64,000 nt of DNA, taken from the NCBI GenBank assembly GCA_963920705.1, contig OY987227.1:18935434-18999433 (forward strand). Direction: 5' to 3'. The notes below the pieces were generated by a model. The model was not told the origin of the DNA and did not search any database. It saw nothing but the letters and a program-made list of their open reading frames with translations. A program made the translations under genes and the position numbers. Positions 10,962 to 23,800 of the stretch are shown here, piece by piece; within the stretch, counting starts at the first letter, position 1, and each line of letters opens with the position of its first letter. Origin of the DNA: Odiellus spinosus (lineage: Eukaryota; Arthropoda; Arachnida; Opiliones; Phalangiidae).

Positions 10962-13900
10962 CTGTTGATAAAATGAATTAAAACTATGAAAAATGGTTCC
11001 ACATAAACATGAATTTCAAGTAGATACGTAAATAGACGTACATTAAAAAATAAATAGGCAGGTCTGTGAACTAATTTACTAAAGTTAAATATCAGTTCTT
11101 CGCAAAAACTTAAAACATGGAAGTGAAAAAATTTCCCACTGTCATAACTGTTCCTTACTAAACAAAAACCAACAAACACTCGGCTTAATTGTTCATAAAT
11201 TTTCAGTTTACATAAGCAAATAAATAAATTTTAAATCGAAAGCATTTTCTAGAAGCGCGGGTCAATGTATGAAGTAAACATATTTAAACAACCACTCTGA
11301 GCAAAATGTAAATTTATTTTATCGTTGTTTCGCGGTTTTATATTTTAGCCAAACATCGGAAGCTCGCTTATTTAATTAACATTTAAGTTTCGATTCGGGA
11401 GTGCATGAATATAATAAAAGACCCAGGCTGGAATAATCGACAGAGTCACGCGTTATTTCCATAAACGTTTTTCTCGTCTTAAAGTTTACGCATTTTCTTC
11501 GGAACCCCGAGAAAATCATGCTTCCGAATGTTTATTTGCCACGAAAAACCGCTTATACCGTATAAATAATAAACGGTCCAAGCAAAATTGGTAAGTAATG
11601 GGGGTGGAAGAAGTGAAGAAACGATAATTTATACCAGAGCCGTTTTGTTCTAAAAAGATTTATCAATGTTCTTTTTCATGAATAATTCCTATAGGTAATT
11701 TTTCTCTTTTTTTCTTTCTTTCAATAACAGCTTTAGCGTTCTTGTCGCCTTATAAATAATAATATAAACAGTTTCATTCCCGTGAGAAAACTCTCAAGAC
11801 CCCAGAGAATAATAAAATTAAGTTACCAGTACAAAAAAAATAGAATTTTTCCAAAAAAAGCCAAGAAAACTGAGGTCGACAATACTACTAATCGAAACCA
11901 TGCTCGGAATAAAGTGGTCTTAAAATTAGGTTGTGATTGACCTACTGATCTTGGGGTTACACACAGGATTCTACAGATACGAATAAGGATGTGTCTCGAC
12001 GGTCGACACGATATTCAGGCGAGGATTAATTTGTAATTTTTAATTTTTGAAAACTATAACACATAGCGTTTGTATAAAAATATCTACCGTCAAATATGAA
12101 ATTTTGCATTATAAACACAAACACTCTAATGACTAACCCTAGTTGATCCACAATCTCGTACCGAGGTTTAATTTTAACTGTGTAGTTTAAGTAGTAATTC
12201 CAAATGTTTTAAGTAGCCAATGGTGTTAATACTATATTAATATAGTTGTTAAAATAAGGGTTTAAAAAAATGTATAATTTAAACACCATCAACTACACTC
12301 GAGACACATGGAGACTGCACCCTTTTTTTGAGAATATCAGAAACGATTACAAGTGCAGTCAAAAAACTTGAGATAAACTACACATTCCGGGGTTAGATAC
12401 AGAGAATTCCCCTTTGCTACAAGAAGCTGGTTTTCGAGCGTATGGGGATTTTTAAAAATTAAGAGGTTAAAAGGTGATGTTAGTTATATATCTTGCTATT
12501 CTATACCTTAAGAAAACCGCTTTCAGGGTAATTTCTATCGGCATTGCTATAGAGGATTTTCTTTAATACGTAACTTCATCTTACATGGTACGCGAGCTTC
12601 GGGAGGGAGTTTTATATAGAAATCAAACATTTTAAGCAACATGTGGGTCAAGTTTAGTTCAACATTTTTTTTTGGGAAAGAAGAGGAAACGATAGGGGAA
12701 AGATGTTTAAGTAAAAAAAAGATCGGTCGTTCGCCGTCCCAGATTATAAAATAAAGTCAGAAGTTGTTTGTGCTAGGGCCCAACCTTTAACCTACTTTAT
12801 AGAGATCTCTTTACCGGGTCAACCGCGAAATTCAACGAGTATTAAGCTACATTATACGTATCTCTGACCTATGTAAACTAGCACGGTTTTCTTTTCGGAT
12901 TTTCATATTGAGATGGACCGCGTGGCAGGCTGGCAGCGTGAGAAACTAACTAGGTATATACGATCGTAAACTTTTATTAAGAACTTTGGATAATCGTGAT
13001 CAGAGTCACCTAAGACCACTATCAATGGTAGGGAGGGTCTCTTCTAAGTACTCATTACCACTCCTAGGTGACATTGATCATTTATATTATCCTCGCGTTA
13101 TCGATAAGGAATGTTAAGACATTTCCGACTATCTTTTTTTTCTTTTTTGATCGCCCGAAAATCGTGAGCTTTTTAAATACTGTTAAATCATAGCCTTTAG
13201 AAGCGGTAGCACTAACAATGGGTGGATATCTCTTAGTAAATTCGCTAATATAAAGGTGGGGAAACGTTAAAATCATGGGTGTCAATAATGCAACGTCAAT
13301 TTGATCGATTTAAACAAAGTTTTTTAACTCGTAATAATCGGAACGATCAGGGCGACTCTGATCACGATTAACTAGAGGGGATAAATACTCAAACGTTTCC
13401 TTTTTTATAGATATACCTTTGTAATACTTGTCTAGCGGCGCATTCACCCTTTTCGATAACCCTTTGTATCTATCAACACCCAACCAGACATTTCTGTAAC
13501 GGACTAATTAAAAACCGCCTTTTTGTGTTTTTTTATTTTTGGATAACCAAGAAATTTGTAATTTCTAATACGCTCGTCAAACGAGGTATATAATTAGCCA
13601 GCTTCACGAATTTTGAACGAGGTTTATTAACAACCATGACACATTCATTAAATTTGTTCATACTACCCAGCTAATTGAGCTTATCTGTGATCTATATTTA
13701 AGGCAGCATAATGGACATTTGGTCCACGTAATGACTTCATGAAAGTCTATAAAATAATCCCCCCTGACTTAATACTTTTTATCTATCTTTTGTACCTTCA
13801 TTCCTTTCTGGAATAAGCTGCAAAATTTATATTATATATTGAACTTGGTTATTCAAATAACGAGTAACGTGTAATGAATATCTTATCCACAAATTTTAGC

Positions 13901-15479
13901 ATATCGACCTATGCCACCGCGAGACCCAGGGATAACTTAACGTCAAAGTACTGAACTAAGTATAAACTTATAATGGAAGAAGCTGATCCTAGTGTTAAGA
14001 TGCGATGTTAAGAATTTCTCGGGAAAGAAACCCCAGAGTTTCGACGAATGCGAGGTCATCCCCGTCATGGCGAGCACCAAAAACTGATTGCTTCGAAATG
14101 TTGAATGAGAAAGAGGTTCAGACTCTTTTTTTTTCTGAACATTACCGCTTCGCCAAGGTGTCGGGTCATCTACTATATACGTATACGGCATTTAGGATGG
14201 GAGGTTTTCCATCTAAGGTAGCGGAAATCTTTATCACGGCCGATGAAGAACAGAATTTGTAATCTGGAAAAGTTCTTACGCAAAACCCACCGTGGAATAA
14301 TGAAAGGAACGGAAGAAAAAAACCAAAGAAAGAATAAGAGTCTGCAGTCGGAGAAAACGTGTTTAGACTAGTCCCTAGCGCGTCTGCCATCAGTGCCACG
14401 GAGCTGTAAATGTTGCTAGTGAATTATCGGCTTCGTCAAGGCCCGGTGTAAGTGATTCAATTTAGAAACAGCGGGGAGCGCTAACTTTGAAAGCTTCGAT
14501 GGTGGATGCCATAAAAAATAAGGTAGTCTCTACCTTGATGCCGCAACAACGCCCTATATGTATTCCCAACACTATATAGATACATTTTCCACTGTAATGG
14601 AGTACAGTCCATATCCCTCAACATAGCGAAACCCATGCAATTCATATTTCTGTTAGAAAAACATTTGTACCATTCAAAATTCTCATATTAAACAAAGGAA
14701 ATTTTTGTTTTCGGTTCAAACTATTTGTGAAAATCAATTAAGGTTCTCATTAAGTTTCTTGGTGATACACCGCACATTTACAATCCACGTAGTAATAAGA
14801 TCCCAATCGATGGAATATTCTTAATTTTGACTAATCTTTCACTAGGAATATTACTTAACTATAATAATGGAAAATTTTAATTTTCCATCACATCTTTCGA
14901 GTTCCACTAGTAATTCAAATCCCTGCTCTACATGATCTACACAAAAACCACCATCGAGATGAAGGTGAGGTTCAAAGTCATACATCGATTGAATCACGAT
15001 GCTATATGTTTACCTATAGCCAAAACATTAAGTGTTCATAACTTTTAAGAGAGAAAGCTACACGCAACGTCTTTTAAATTCGCCCTTAAATGCGTTCTTT
15101 ACGAGTATATATATATACCAACATGCAGTGTGAAGGATATAAATAAAGTTTTCCCCGCAATAAACCACCCAGAAATCGTTTTGCTTGAAAGCGCAACGCT
15201 TTGAAATGCTTAATAGATTTTTTTATTTCATATAATAGTCGCTCAGTGAGCGGAGAACTAAATAACAGAGAGATAACTTTATTTTTTTCTTTCGAAGCTA
15301 AGGAGAATTTAATTTGGATAGAATAGAAGCTCGACACATTATAAAGCAATTTTGTGGGAGATTTTGATGGAGAGAAATATCGGAATCACACCTCAATGTC
15401 TTCATTAGAAACTGAAAGGAACCATTGGACCGTTTTCTTGGCAGTGAAAAATCAAGTAGAAAATTGATAGCGAACTTAC
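10962..15479 (-). other. Intron of the Jagged-like gene, 4.5 kb, phase 2
   Basis: It runs from donor GTAAGT next to 15,480 to acceptor ATCAACAG next to 10,961. It is the only phase-2 intron in the visible gene and splits a Leu codon inside EGF1. It contains the 380-bp inverted-repeat element at 12,991-13,370. ORFs around 14.0-14.4 kb overlap each other on both strands and show no domain, so I treat the rest as plain intron. Confidence 0.88.
12991..13370. mobile_element. 380-bp non-autonomous inverted-repeat element (MITE), probably Tc1/mariner-like
   Basis: The left end reads TAATCGTGATCAGAGTCACC. The right end is its reverse complement with a single mismatch (19 of 20). Both ends begin with TA, which would fit a TA target duplication as made by Tc1/mariner transposases. 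A second, imperfect inverted repeat lies inside the left half: 12,998-13,022 pairs with 13,055-13,079 and includes TGATCA and GTCACCTA. No transposase is encoded. It sits in the 4.5-kb intron. Confidence 0.7.
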
Positions 15480-15795
15480 AAGCATTCCCCGGGTTTGATG
15501 CAATAACCGTGAATAGGATGGCATCCCGGTTTGCAGATGGCCGTCTCGCAATTGGGGCCGCTCCATCCGGGCATGCAGACTTTGTCGCCATGATCGTTGC
15601 AAGTGTAATGTCCGAACCGATCGTCCCGCGGTCGGCAAAATTTGGCGCAAGTCGTGTTGTAATGATGCAAGTCGCACATGACCCTGATTCGATAACTGAT
15701 CTTGGCCGCTTGACCCGTATGTAATAACGTGTGCCAGTCGGCCGACGGTACGATGATACCGGAGTAGAGATGCCTTTCAATTACTCCGTCTTTAG
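15480..15795 (-). CDS. Jagged-like Notch ligand: end of the MNNL domain, DSL domain, first part of EGF1
   Basis: This 316-nt exon (phase 1 in, phase 2 out) gives 106 residues counting the two split codons. Residues 2-40 are the C-terminal strands of the C2/MNNL domain (KDGVIERHLYSG, then KISYRIRV). Residues 41-83 are the DSL domain, with cysteines at 41, 50, 54, 66, 74 and 83 and the Jagged hallmark RPRDDRFGHYTC at 55-66. This domain binds Notch EGF11-12 in trans and in cis. Residues 84-105 start EGF1 (AICKPGC, then GYCIKPGEC). The usual Y-x-x-G spacing before the second DSL cysteine is altered: residues 46-50 read YNTTC, where Jagged1 has YGFGC. This creates an N-x-T sequon. The donor is GTAAGT and the acceptor TTTTCAG. 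Confidence 0.95.
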
Positions 15796-18700
15796 CTGAA
15801 AAGATAAAAATTGAAGATAAACGTTAGTTGATATCAGAATTAAAATCGAACGCGTTTATCGTTTGCACGATACAATTCCAAGTATATTTGAAGTTATTTA
15901 AGTTTGTTAATCAAAATGGAATATCTAGTTTATCATACGAGGGTGTGGCTTACTAAACACCAAGATATTTAAAACTCATCTAGCATAAATATAAGTTATA
16001 TTTTGTTTGTTTTTTGCCCATACACAATCGCATCTTCGTGAAATTTCATTTATCCTCTATACATATTTTTGCGCATGAACATTCCAGACTATAATGAATT
16101 AAAAATGTATCATTCACGCCCATTATATTACGAAGGTCTCATAAATATATTGCTTTATCTAGTTCAAGAGAAAGGTTAATAAAATCGCGACAGAAAAATT
16201 TTTTTTCTAGTGTTCATTAATTCGATATTAAAGCGAAAATCAATTTTCCACGAAACGGTTGTTAAGATATGATTACTAGTTTTAACAGTCAGAACTTAAA
16301 TGCTAATAAACCAACTATTAAAAACCGTTAATCGCGCGCTCGTGACGAGCAGAAAATTTTCCACACTTTCTACATAGTCCGCGTGATAAGCCCGATACCT
16401 TCGAAGATAGGGGGCTCTAAAGGAAGGAGCCGACACCGGCAGCGAGTTCACTCATGCTTAAAATCAAGGGAGGGGTCTTTAATTACTTATAATATAGCGA
16501 AAACAGTCTATTAGACGAACGTTCCGCTTCCCCTATCTCTTAAAAATATTTTAACATCATCAAAATATCTTGGAAAAATATCTCCCCCTCCCCTTATAGA
16601 TCTTCGTCCATAACAGGATGCACGAAATATTCGCAATTTGTATCTTTTCACCCGATATATGAGGGACAGATAGACGAGGTGTTTAGGGGGCGACGTGGGC
16701 TCCCAAAGGAAATCAAAATTCACCTGCTCGCGACAACGCGTTATCGACAATGTCATCGGTATATAGTGAAAAAAAAAAAAAAAAAATACAAATTTAGAGT
16801 TTCCGTTATTATCGAGAGGGAGTGTGTCAAACATTTTGGGATATTAGGAGAAGTGCTAATTACCTATTTATGTAATGAAAGGGAGAGTGAAGAAATTGAA
16901 TCTATAGATTACGTAATATCAAAACTAAAGGGCTAGATAAAGAGTCCGTAAATGTGTTAGAATCTATTAAATCAACAATATAGACGTTAATATTAAAAAA
17001 ACTGAAATTAATTTAACTTGTATAAATAGAGACTTTGTTTGATTTTTCATCTTAAATCCTTTTTAATAAAGTTTAAGCTAAAGCTAACCTAATTGGCAAA
17101 TTTGCCTTGGGAAGATGAGTTTTAAATATTTATGTTAGAAATTACTAAAGGGATAGTTAAATTATATTTTTAATCGATTTGAACTGTTAAAATTGGCCTA
17201 AAAACAATATCAAAGTTCACCAAACATTTCGCGGTAATTTAACAGTTAATTATTGAAGTCGGGAACTAAAATTAAAGTGTATATTTTCGGTTAAAAATAC
17301 ATAAATTTCTTTATCACTCTCCCTTAAGACACCCACGATAATATTAAAAGAAAAACAGCTTTGTCCATCAGGTGACAAGATGACATCTGCTATTTGTCAA
17401 AATACATATAAAAAAAATCACGGTTAATAAAAAAAATCTCCGCATCATAGCTTTTCCGAAAGCAGATTTCATAATGTCAGTTTTTTTTTGTTTCCGATCG
17501 TTTAAAACAGTTTAATGGGTGTACCGAGGCATCGTATCGCACGCGTTAAATCTTCTCCGATAGAAAATATTCTATACTATATATTATTGAGGGAGTAAAA
17601 AAATATTTAACGCTCTATCTGCGAAGTATGTCTCCACCACGACATAACAGGCAAGATTCCAATCAAGAGATATTTCGTGGATGAGAAAAATACGCGAGAA
17701 GTTGTCTATACAGAGGAAATTGAGGAGGATGAATACAAAATATTAATTTTCATAGGAATAACATTTGTCGTTACCAACTTTCTTGGCATAGCGTGTTATG
17801 GAAGAGTCGGTTCGAGACCGTTCTCTCGTGATGTAAAATATACCATTGAGAATATTTATTAATTAGCGACGAAAAAGTATATATAGTAAAGTAGTCGGTT
17901 AATTTATTCGTTAACGGGAAGGTTATGCCTATTATGACACTGACCTAATTATATACGTATCTTATAAGAGATGTTTTTTATGCAACGGGAAATTAGGGTT
18001 GAATTACATTTAAAGTCGTGTGAAAGGAACTACGGTCTGAAGTGTATGCTTGGTACTAGTTATAAACGAAATACTAACGGTTAAAATTAATATTATGATA
18101 GTTGAATTCATTTTTATCAATAGAACTTGTCAATCCTTCTTAATTTTGACTTATAATTTGACAGGGTAATTTTAGATATATCTTGGTTCATTCATGATAT
18201 GTAAATTAGTAATTATAAAACTAAATATGAATTTCAGAGGGTTCTCTTATACAATTTAAATTAATTTGAAGTATATTTGAACGAGTTAAAGTATATTCTA
18301 ACGTTTAACTAGAATTTCAAAATAAAAATATTATCGAAAATTAAAAGTAACGGAACTTAAAATTAATTTCAAAATAAAATAAATCGGTATTATTGTATTA
18401 TCAAGGACTCGTTTAAGTGCATAAGGAATACAACATTAGCCTCTTGCATTCTTTGTAGCCCAAAATTCGTCTGCAATTCACTTTCTCATAAAACTGAAGA
18501 AGCTTCTGGCATTTCATTAATCTCTCGAGGCTAATTCTCTAGATCTCTTTGTTTTACTTCAATAGTTTCCGATTTACAACTTTCACGAATATATATAAAA
18601 GTAAGGGAGGATGAATATTTTTGCTGCCATGTTCTTAGGCACATAAATGAGTCTTTGCTAATATATTAACTCGAAACTAAAAAAACTCCTGTCAAATAAT

Positions 18701-19572
18701 GCAGGTATTACTTAATTTTATTAACATCTTATTACTACGAGCTTGCCCATGGGCAAAAGTGTAACCTTTATAAAAAAAATACTATATAAATATTAAATAG
18801 CTTAAATCTTTTTGAATGAAAATCCATGGGAAAATTTTGCTCGTTCATTCGGAAATGTATATTTTTGGCGATCCAATCCAGTTCATTTATACATTACAAC
18901 CACGCGTAAATCTCGTAGGAAAAAAAAAATCCAGTTTATAAAGGTATCAATTAATTTCGAATAGAAACTTTCTTAATTCATAATATTTCTCACTATTAAA
19001 TAGAGGAAATGAGATACGGGTAATTTAGTAATCCCGCCGGCTTCCCCTTTAGAACTATAAACTGACTAAATAAGAAATATTTAATTCAAACATCTCATCC
19101 CTTTTCCAACGTCGGCTATTATAACTAATTACTATTTTATAATAATCCAGTTCTATATAGACATATATAGATATAGAATTTCCCCCCCTCAGTCTTTCAA
19201 AAGAAGACGTAAAATATCCCGAAGATGATCTTGTTTAACGAATGTTTACAACCTATGAGTAGCGCACGAAGGTCGTTAAAAAACTTATTTCCCCTTAAAT
19301 AATTTTCATTCCTCCCGCGGTCCTTTTTGGCGTTAAAAGAATATCCCATAATAACCCCTCCGAGCTTATTAGTCCGTTCGTAATCATAGACGCTCTTTAT
19401 AATAAGGAGATATGATATTTTTTAAGGAGTATAGTAAGTGGAAAAGAGTATACATAGGGTAAAAGATACTAACTGCCATTTTTACGATCACGTCGTAAAC
19501 TTGATAATGTAACAATTTTCTTACAGAGCCTCAACGTAAAAATAAACTAGTATATATCGAGGGTTCCTCCGT

Positions 19573-19613
19573 CTCTCTAACCCAAAAACTAACTTTATCC
19601 AAGGGTTAGAGAG
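19573..19613. repeat. Hairpin-forming inverted repeat
   Basis: CTCTCTAACCC (19,573-19,583) pairs perfectly with GGGTTAGAGAG (19,603-19,613). A weaker outer pairing joins CCTCCGTCT upstream with AGACTGGAGG near 19,631-19,640. It is a plausible remnant of a small palindromic element. Confidence 0.5.
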
Positions 19614-20639
19614 GCCTAAATTGGATTTATAGACTGGAGGCATAAATAAAACGTTTATAAAAATAAATACACACGGCAGAAATGAAGCGAAAAAGAGGAG
19701 AAAATAAAAGCTCTAGGGATTCTAAGAGGCTGAGGAAAGGATGAAGAACGTACTACAGATCTGCTTGTACGTGATGATTTTACGCAGCTATAATGGATTC
19801 TAAGAGCAGATGAGGTTCTAAAGGAATGGGACATGATAAACATTCGGTTTTTTATACCTTAGATAGCGAAAAATATTTTTAACAGTAAACTTAAAATAGA
19901 TTTGAAAGTTTAATTATCTATGGGCGTTTTTGCTTTAATTGACATTGGCTTTTTAGGCGATTATTCGCTCTTAATATTTAATAATGACCTTAATGTTAAA
20001 TAATTTGATTACCATTTTTCTAAAGGGGTTTATTATTTATTGTTCAGGTGTATCGCTTTTGCTTGGACATTGGTGCACGTCAGTTAAAACACTTTTACAG
20101 GCGTTTATTAAAAAATATTAACTGAGAACTAGAGATGCGAGTTTGTAATTTTTCCTATTTTCAAATACCATATTTTTTTTAATTACAGAAATTACTAATT
20201 ACCGGAAATTACCACCGAGATATTACGATATTTTTGAGCTTATTGTCGGTATTAAAATTATTCGAAAAAAATTAAAAAGCAAATAACCGGTAATTGGTAA
20301 TTTCACATCTATCAGATTGAAGTGTCTTTTAAGCCTAAATGTAAATTATGTTTAAGTTACTAATAAGTGTGAATGTTTATTGTAAAATGGCAATTTTTTT
20401 TAAATAATAAAAACGTTTCGAAGTTGAAACTTCATCCTTAGGTCATCGATAAGCTGAGAGCTATACTTCCTTACATAAAAAGTGAATGTATTATGATGTT
20501 ACAAATCTTTCTTTAGCGACCTATGAAAAAAAGGGAGGATGAAGTTATGATTTATTGATTCTGCTTCTAAAAAGAATTTCATATGTTTGCGTAGCAAAAC
20601 ATTCAGGAAGTGCGTGTCTCAGAGTTGTAAGAATGAGAA

Positions 20640-20826
20640 CCTCCGACCAATCCGAAGACGCCCCACCATTGGCTTCATAAAATCCCCGCAACACGTGCTG
20701 CGGGTACGTACTTTGATTCGTGCTAAATCTCGTTAATTATTTTCAAGTGCACAATCGCGCGTACAATAGCGCGTGTCGTTGATATTTTATGAAGGCAATT
20801 GTGGGGAATCTTTGATTAGTCGGGGG
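20640..20826. mobile_element. Palindromic 187-bp element (fold-back MITE relic)
   Basis: The arm at 20,640-20,685 (including CCCCACCATTGGCTTCATAA) is the inverted counterpart of 20,781-20,826 (including TTTATGAAGGCAATTGTGGG). The arms match over about 46 bases with scattered differences. The centre is also partly self-complementary (ACACGTGCT against GCGCGTGTC). No coding sequence is inside. It is more GC-rich than its surroundings. Confidence 0.6.
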
Positions 20827-23800
20827 TAGGCAGTCCTTTTTTATTAAATTTGCCAAAATCTGTTTTTTTCCCACAGCTCAGAAATATTTCCTGAATTTTT
20901 CATAACATATACAAAGAATTGATAAAAAACATTTGTTCTTCCACTTCACTCTCCATTTAATAATATCAAACTCCCGTTTTATCCATAGAAAAAAAGAAGA
21001 AAAAAAAAACACTAGATCTCATAATCCTGTTTACCCGTAAAGTTGCCACAGCCACAACCCGGGTTAAAACTTTCCCAGAATATTAAATATCTTGAAAGAA
21101 ATATTCTCCCCCTTATCCTTTTGAGAAACTTAATTATAATACTCCCACGCTGGCCAGCGCGTGTTTTAAACGGTTTTAAATATATTTCAGCCGATTTAAA
21201 AATTACCCTTAGGTTTATAACAAAAACCAAACTGGATAATGGTACTACACGGCAATCGGTTAGACATTATATCTGGGAGAGGCAAGTTTTCCCCGATTTT
21301 AGTCATTTGATTTTTAAGTTGTTTAGCAACGATACGTACATAGGAGGGGCCCAAAAATGCTAGCGCAACCAGAGTAGATGGAGCTGTCCAAATAGCTACC
21401 AATTTTCACCGGCGGCTAAATTTGAAAGACCAGAAACCACGGGGATGATAAAAAAAATTAAGAAGAAAAAAGTACATCGCCCACCTAGAAATCGGGGCGC
21501 AAAAGGACCTTAAAATTGGGGGGAAATATATATTTCTCGTTTCGCTCTTCTCGGAAGAAAAGTAATGGCTCGTTTCACGCGAACCCAATTTATCTCGGCA
21601 TTTATAGCCACGATAGTGAAACTGTTAGATTTAATACCATCATATTTTTTAAAATGATATTAAGATAGCGATTGAACTTGGCTAAACGAAATACTAAAAT
21701 CATTGAGCTTATGTATTTTTACGAATGACTTTTACAAACCAATATATTATTTATTCAATTAGGTAAAAATTATTATATGAGACTTGAGTTGATTTACTCA
21801 AGTAATTTAAGTACCAAACTATTCTAAATCATGCAGATTTGCGAAAATATTTAAGTCAAAAAGAGTGAAACAAGCTATAGCTGAAATGGAGAATAGAAGT
21901 TTGCGAAAAAGAAAATCAGAGTTTTTTTGGTTACACACGTTCTTAGATCTTTAAATAAAATCATGGTTTATTTCTATATAATTATAAAACGCTACCCATT
22001 TATGCGTATTATAATAACTTGTTAATTAAATCAAAGGAAATACTTAATAGAGCATTAGATGATGTCAAGGAAGATTAATTGGAGCATTTATATTCGGTAA
22101 GTGTAGAATTTGACTATATTTAAATTAATTTCTATAAAATTATGCAAGTTAGGTTTATTCCTAGATCGAGAAGATCTAAACATAGATGTTTACAAGAGGA
22201 TATTAAGCCGAACCAAATACGAATCAGTTTTTAATTTAAGGACTTTTAACTACTCTTATACGGTGCTTTGATTTCGATTCATTTTTAATAAAGCGACTCT
22301 TAAAAGCAAAAAACTACAAAAATAAAACGAAACCATATCTCCTACAGCAGTAGCTAATTTGACCTTTCAAATTCCGACCTCTCGCGGTATGTTTCTACCT
22401 TTATTCCCCTCAAGCCCCGAGAAGTGCACGATCAAGGCATGATAGCTTTGCCTTCCAAAAACTATAAGAGAGGCCACCAAGCTCCCAAAAAACACCAAGA
22501 ATTGAGAAAAGAGAAGGTGGTATTTTTATACGGGAAAAAAATATTTTTTTTTATTTTATCTTACACCGCGAGTTTTAAAAACTTCCAACAAAGTCTACAA
22601 GCTTACAAAATCATCCAACCTTCGAGTGGCATTTTGGTGGCAGGTACCGAAAAAAAAAAATCGGACCTAACGTTATTTTATTTTTTTTTTTTCTCCGAGG
22701 AAGGTCGAATGGGAGGAGAGAAAGAGGGAAAAATAGAGGGAATACTTGCTATTCCTTAAACCATTAATGAAGGCGGCAATAGAAATTTAGAAACGAGTCC
22801 GAAACAAGTGTATACTCTTGCCCACCAAAGACCGGATAAGTTTCTTTGATTTTTATTATTATATTGTTAAAGATATAGTCACTCAAATTTTTAATAAAAC
22901 AATAGATTTAAACTGCTTATTAATAAAATTAAAATATATTTTTTGGCTATTTGTCGGATTTAGAACCAAATATTTAAGAGAAAAAGTAAATTTATGGCGA
23001 TAGTGGTAATTTTCATCTTTGACCTTTGTCCTAAATGTCCATATACTCTTGTAAAGAGTGAAATTAGTTTTAACTACCAATTAGTAATAGTTGAAGAAAA
23101 TGGGTTATTTCTCGGGGCAAACGGTAACCTGGCACGCTTTACTTGTTAGGTTCAAATAATTACGACTTGACTACTTATTGTGCATAGGTTACGAATTAAT
23201 TTTTTTCAAGTTTAGTTCAGAATTTCAAACCAGTGATTTTCCATCCCTTTATGTTTTCTTTTTAAATTAAACTTCTTTGATGTCTTTCCAATAATATTTA
23301 TATTCAAATAATTACAATATTTAGACTTAAACATGATCATTTTATAATTTCCTTACTCGTAATGCTAATCCCTATTGTACATCCTATACAGACGGGCCTA
23401 TTTCTATTCTATGGTTATATTCGTAGCCATTTCAGTTCTAAAACTATAATAATATTTTAAAGGTTATTACACCAACATCCTTATGAACAAGAGTGTTAAC
23501 TGTCAAAACTCCAAATGGTAATTTGTTATAGCTAGTTCATTGATATTTAAAATACCGACGATACTTGGAAGATTGTAAAATATAAAATTCAACATTACGG
23601 TGACACTATCCCTTTAAAGGAAAAAGATCGAAAAACGGTAGCGGTTATTCTCGGTCTTGTTAAGAAAATACTTGGACTTTAATGGTTATTTTTACTGGCT
23701 ATATGCCCCTGCCCCTTCTCTCTATAGCAATCTCTCGGCGCAGGCAGTGCAAGGTATAAAGCGGATAAAGACAGCCACACGCTCTCTCGTTCATCGTGAT

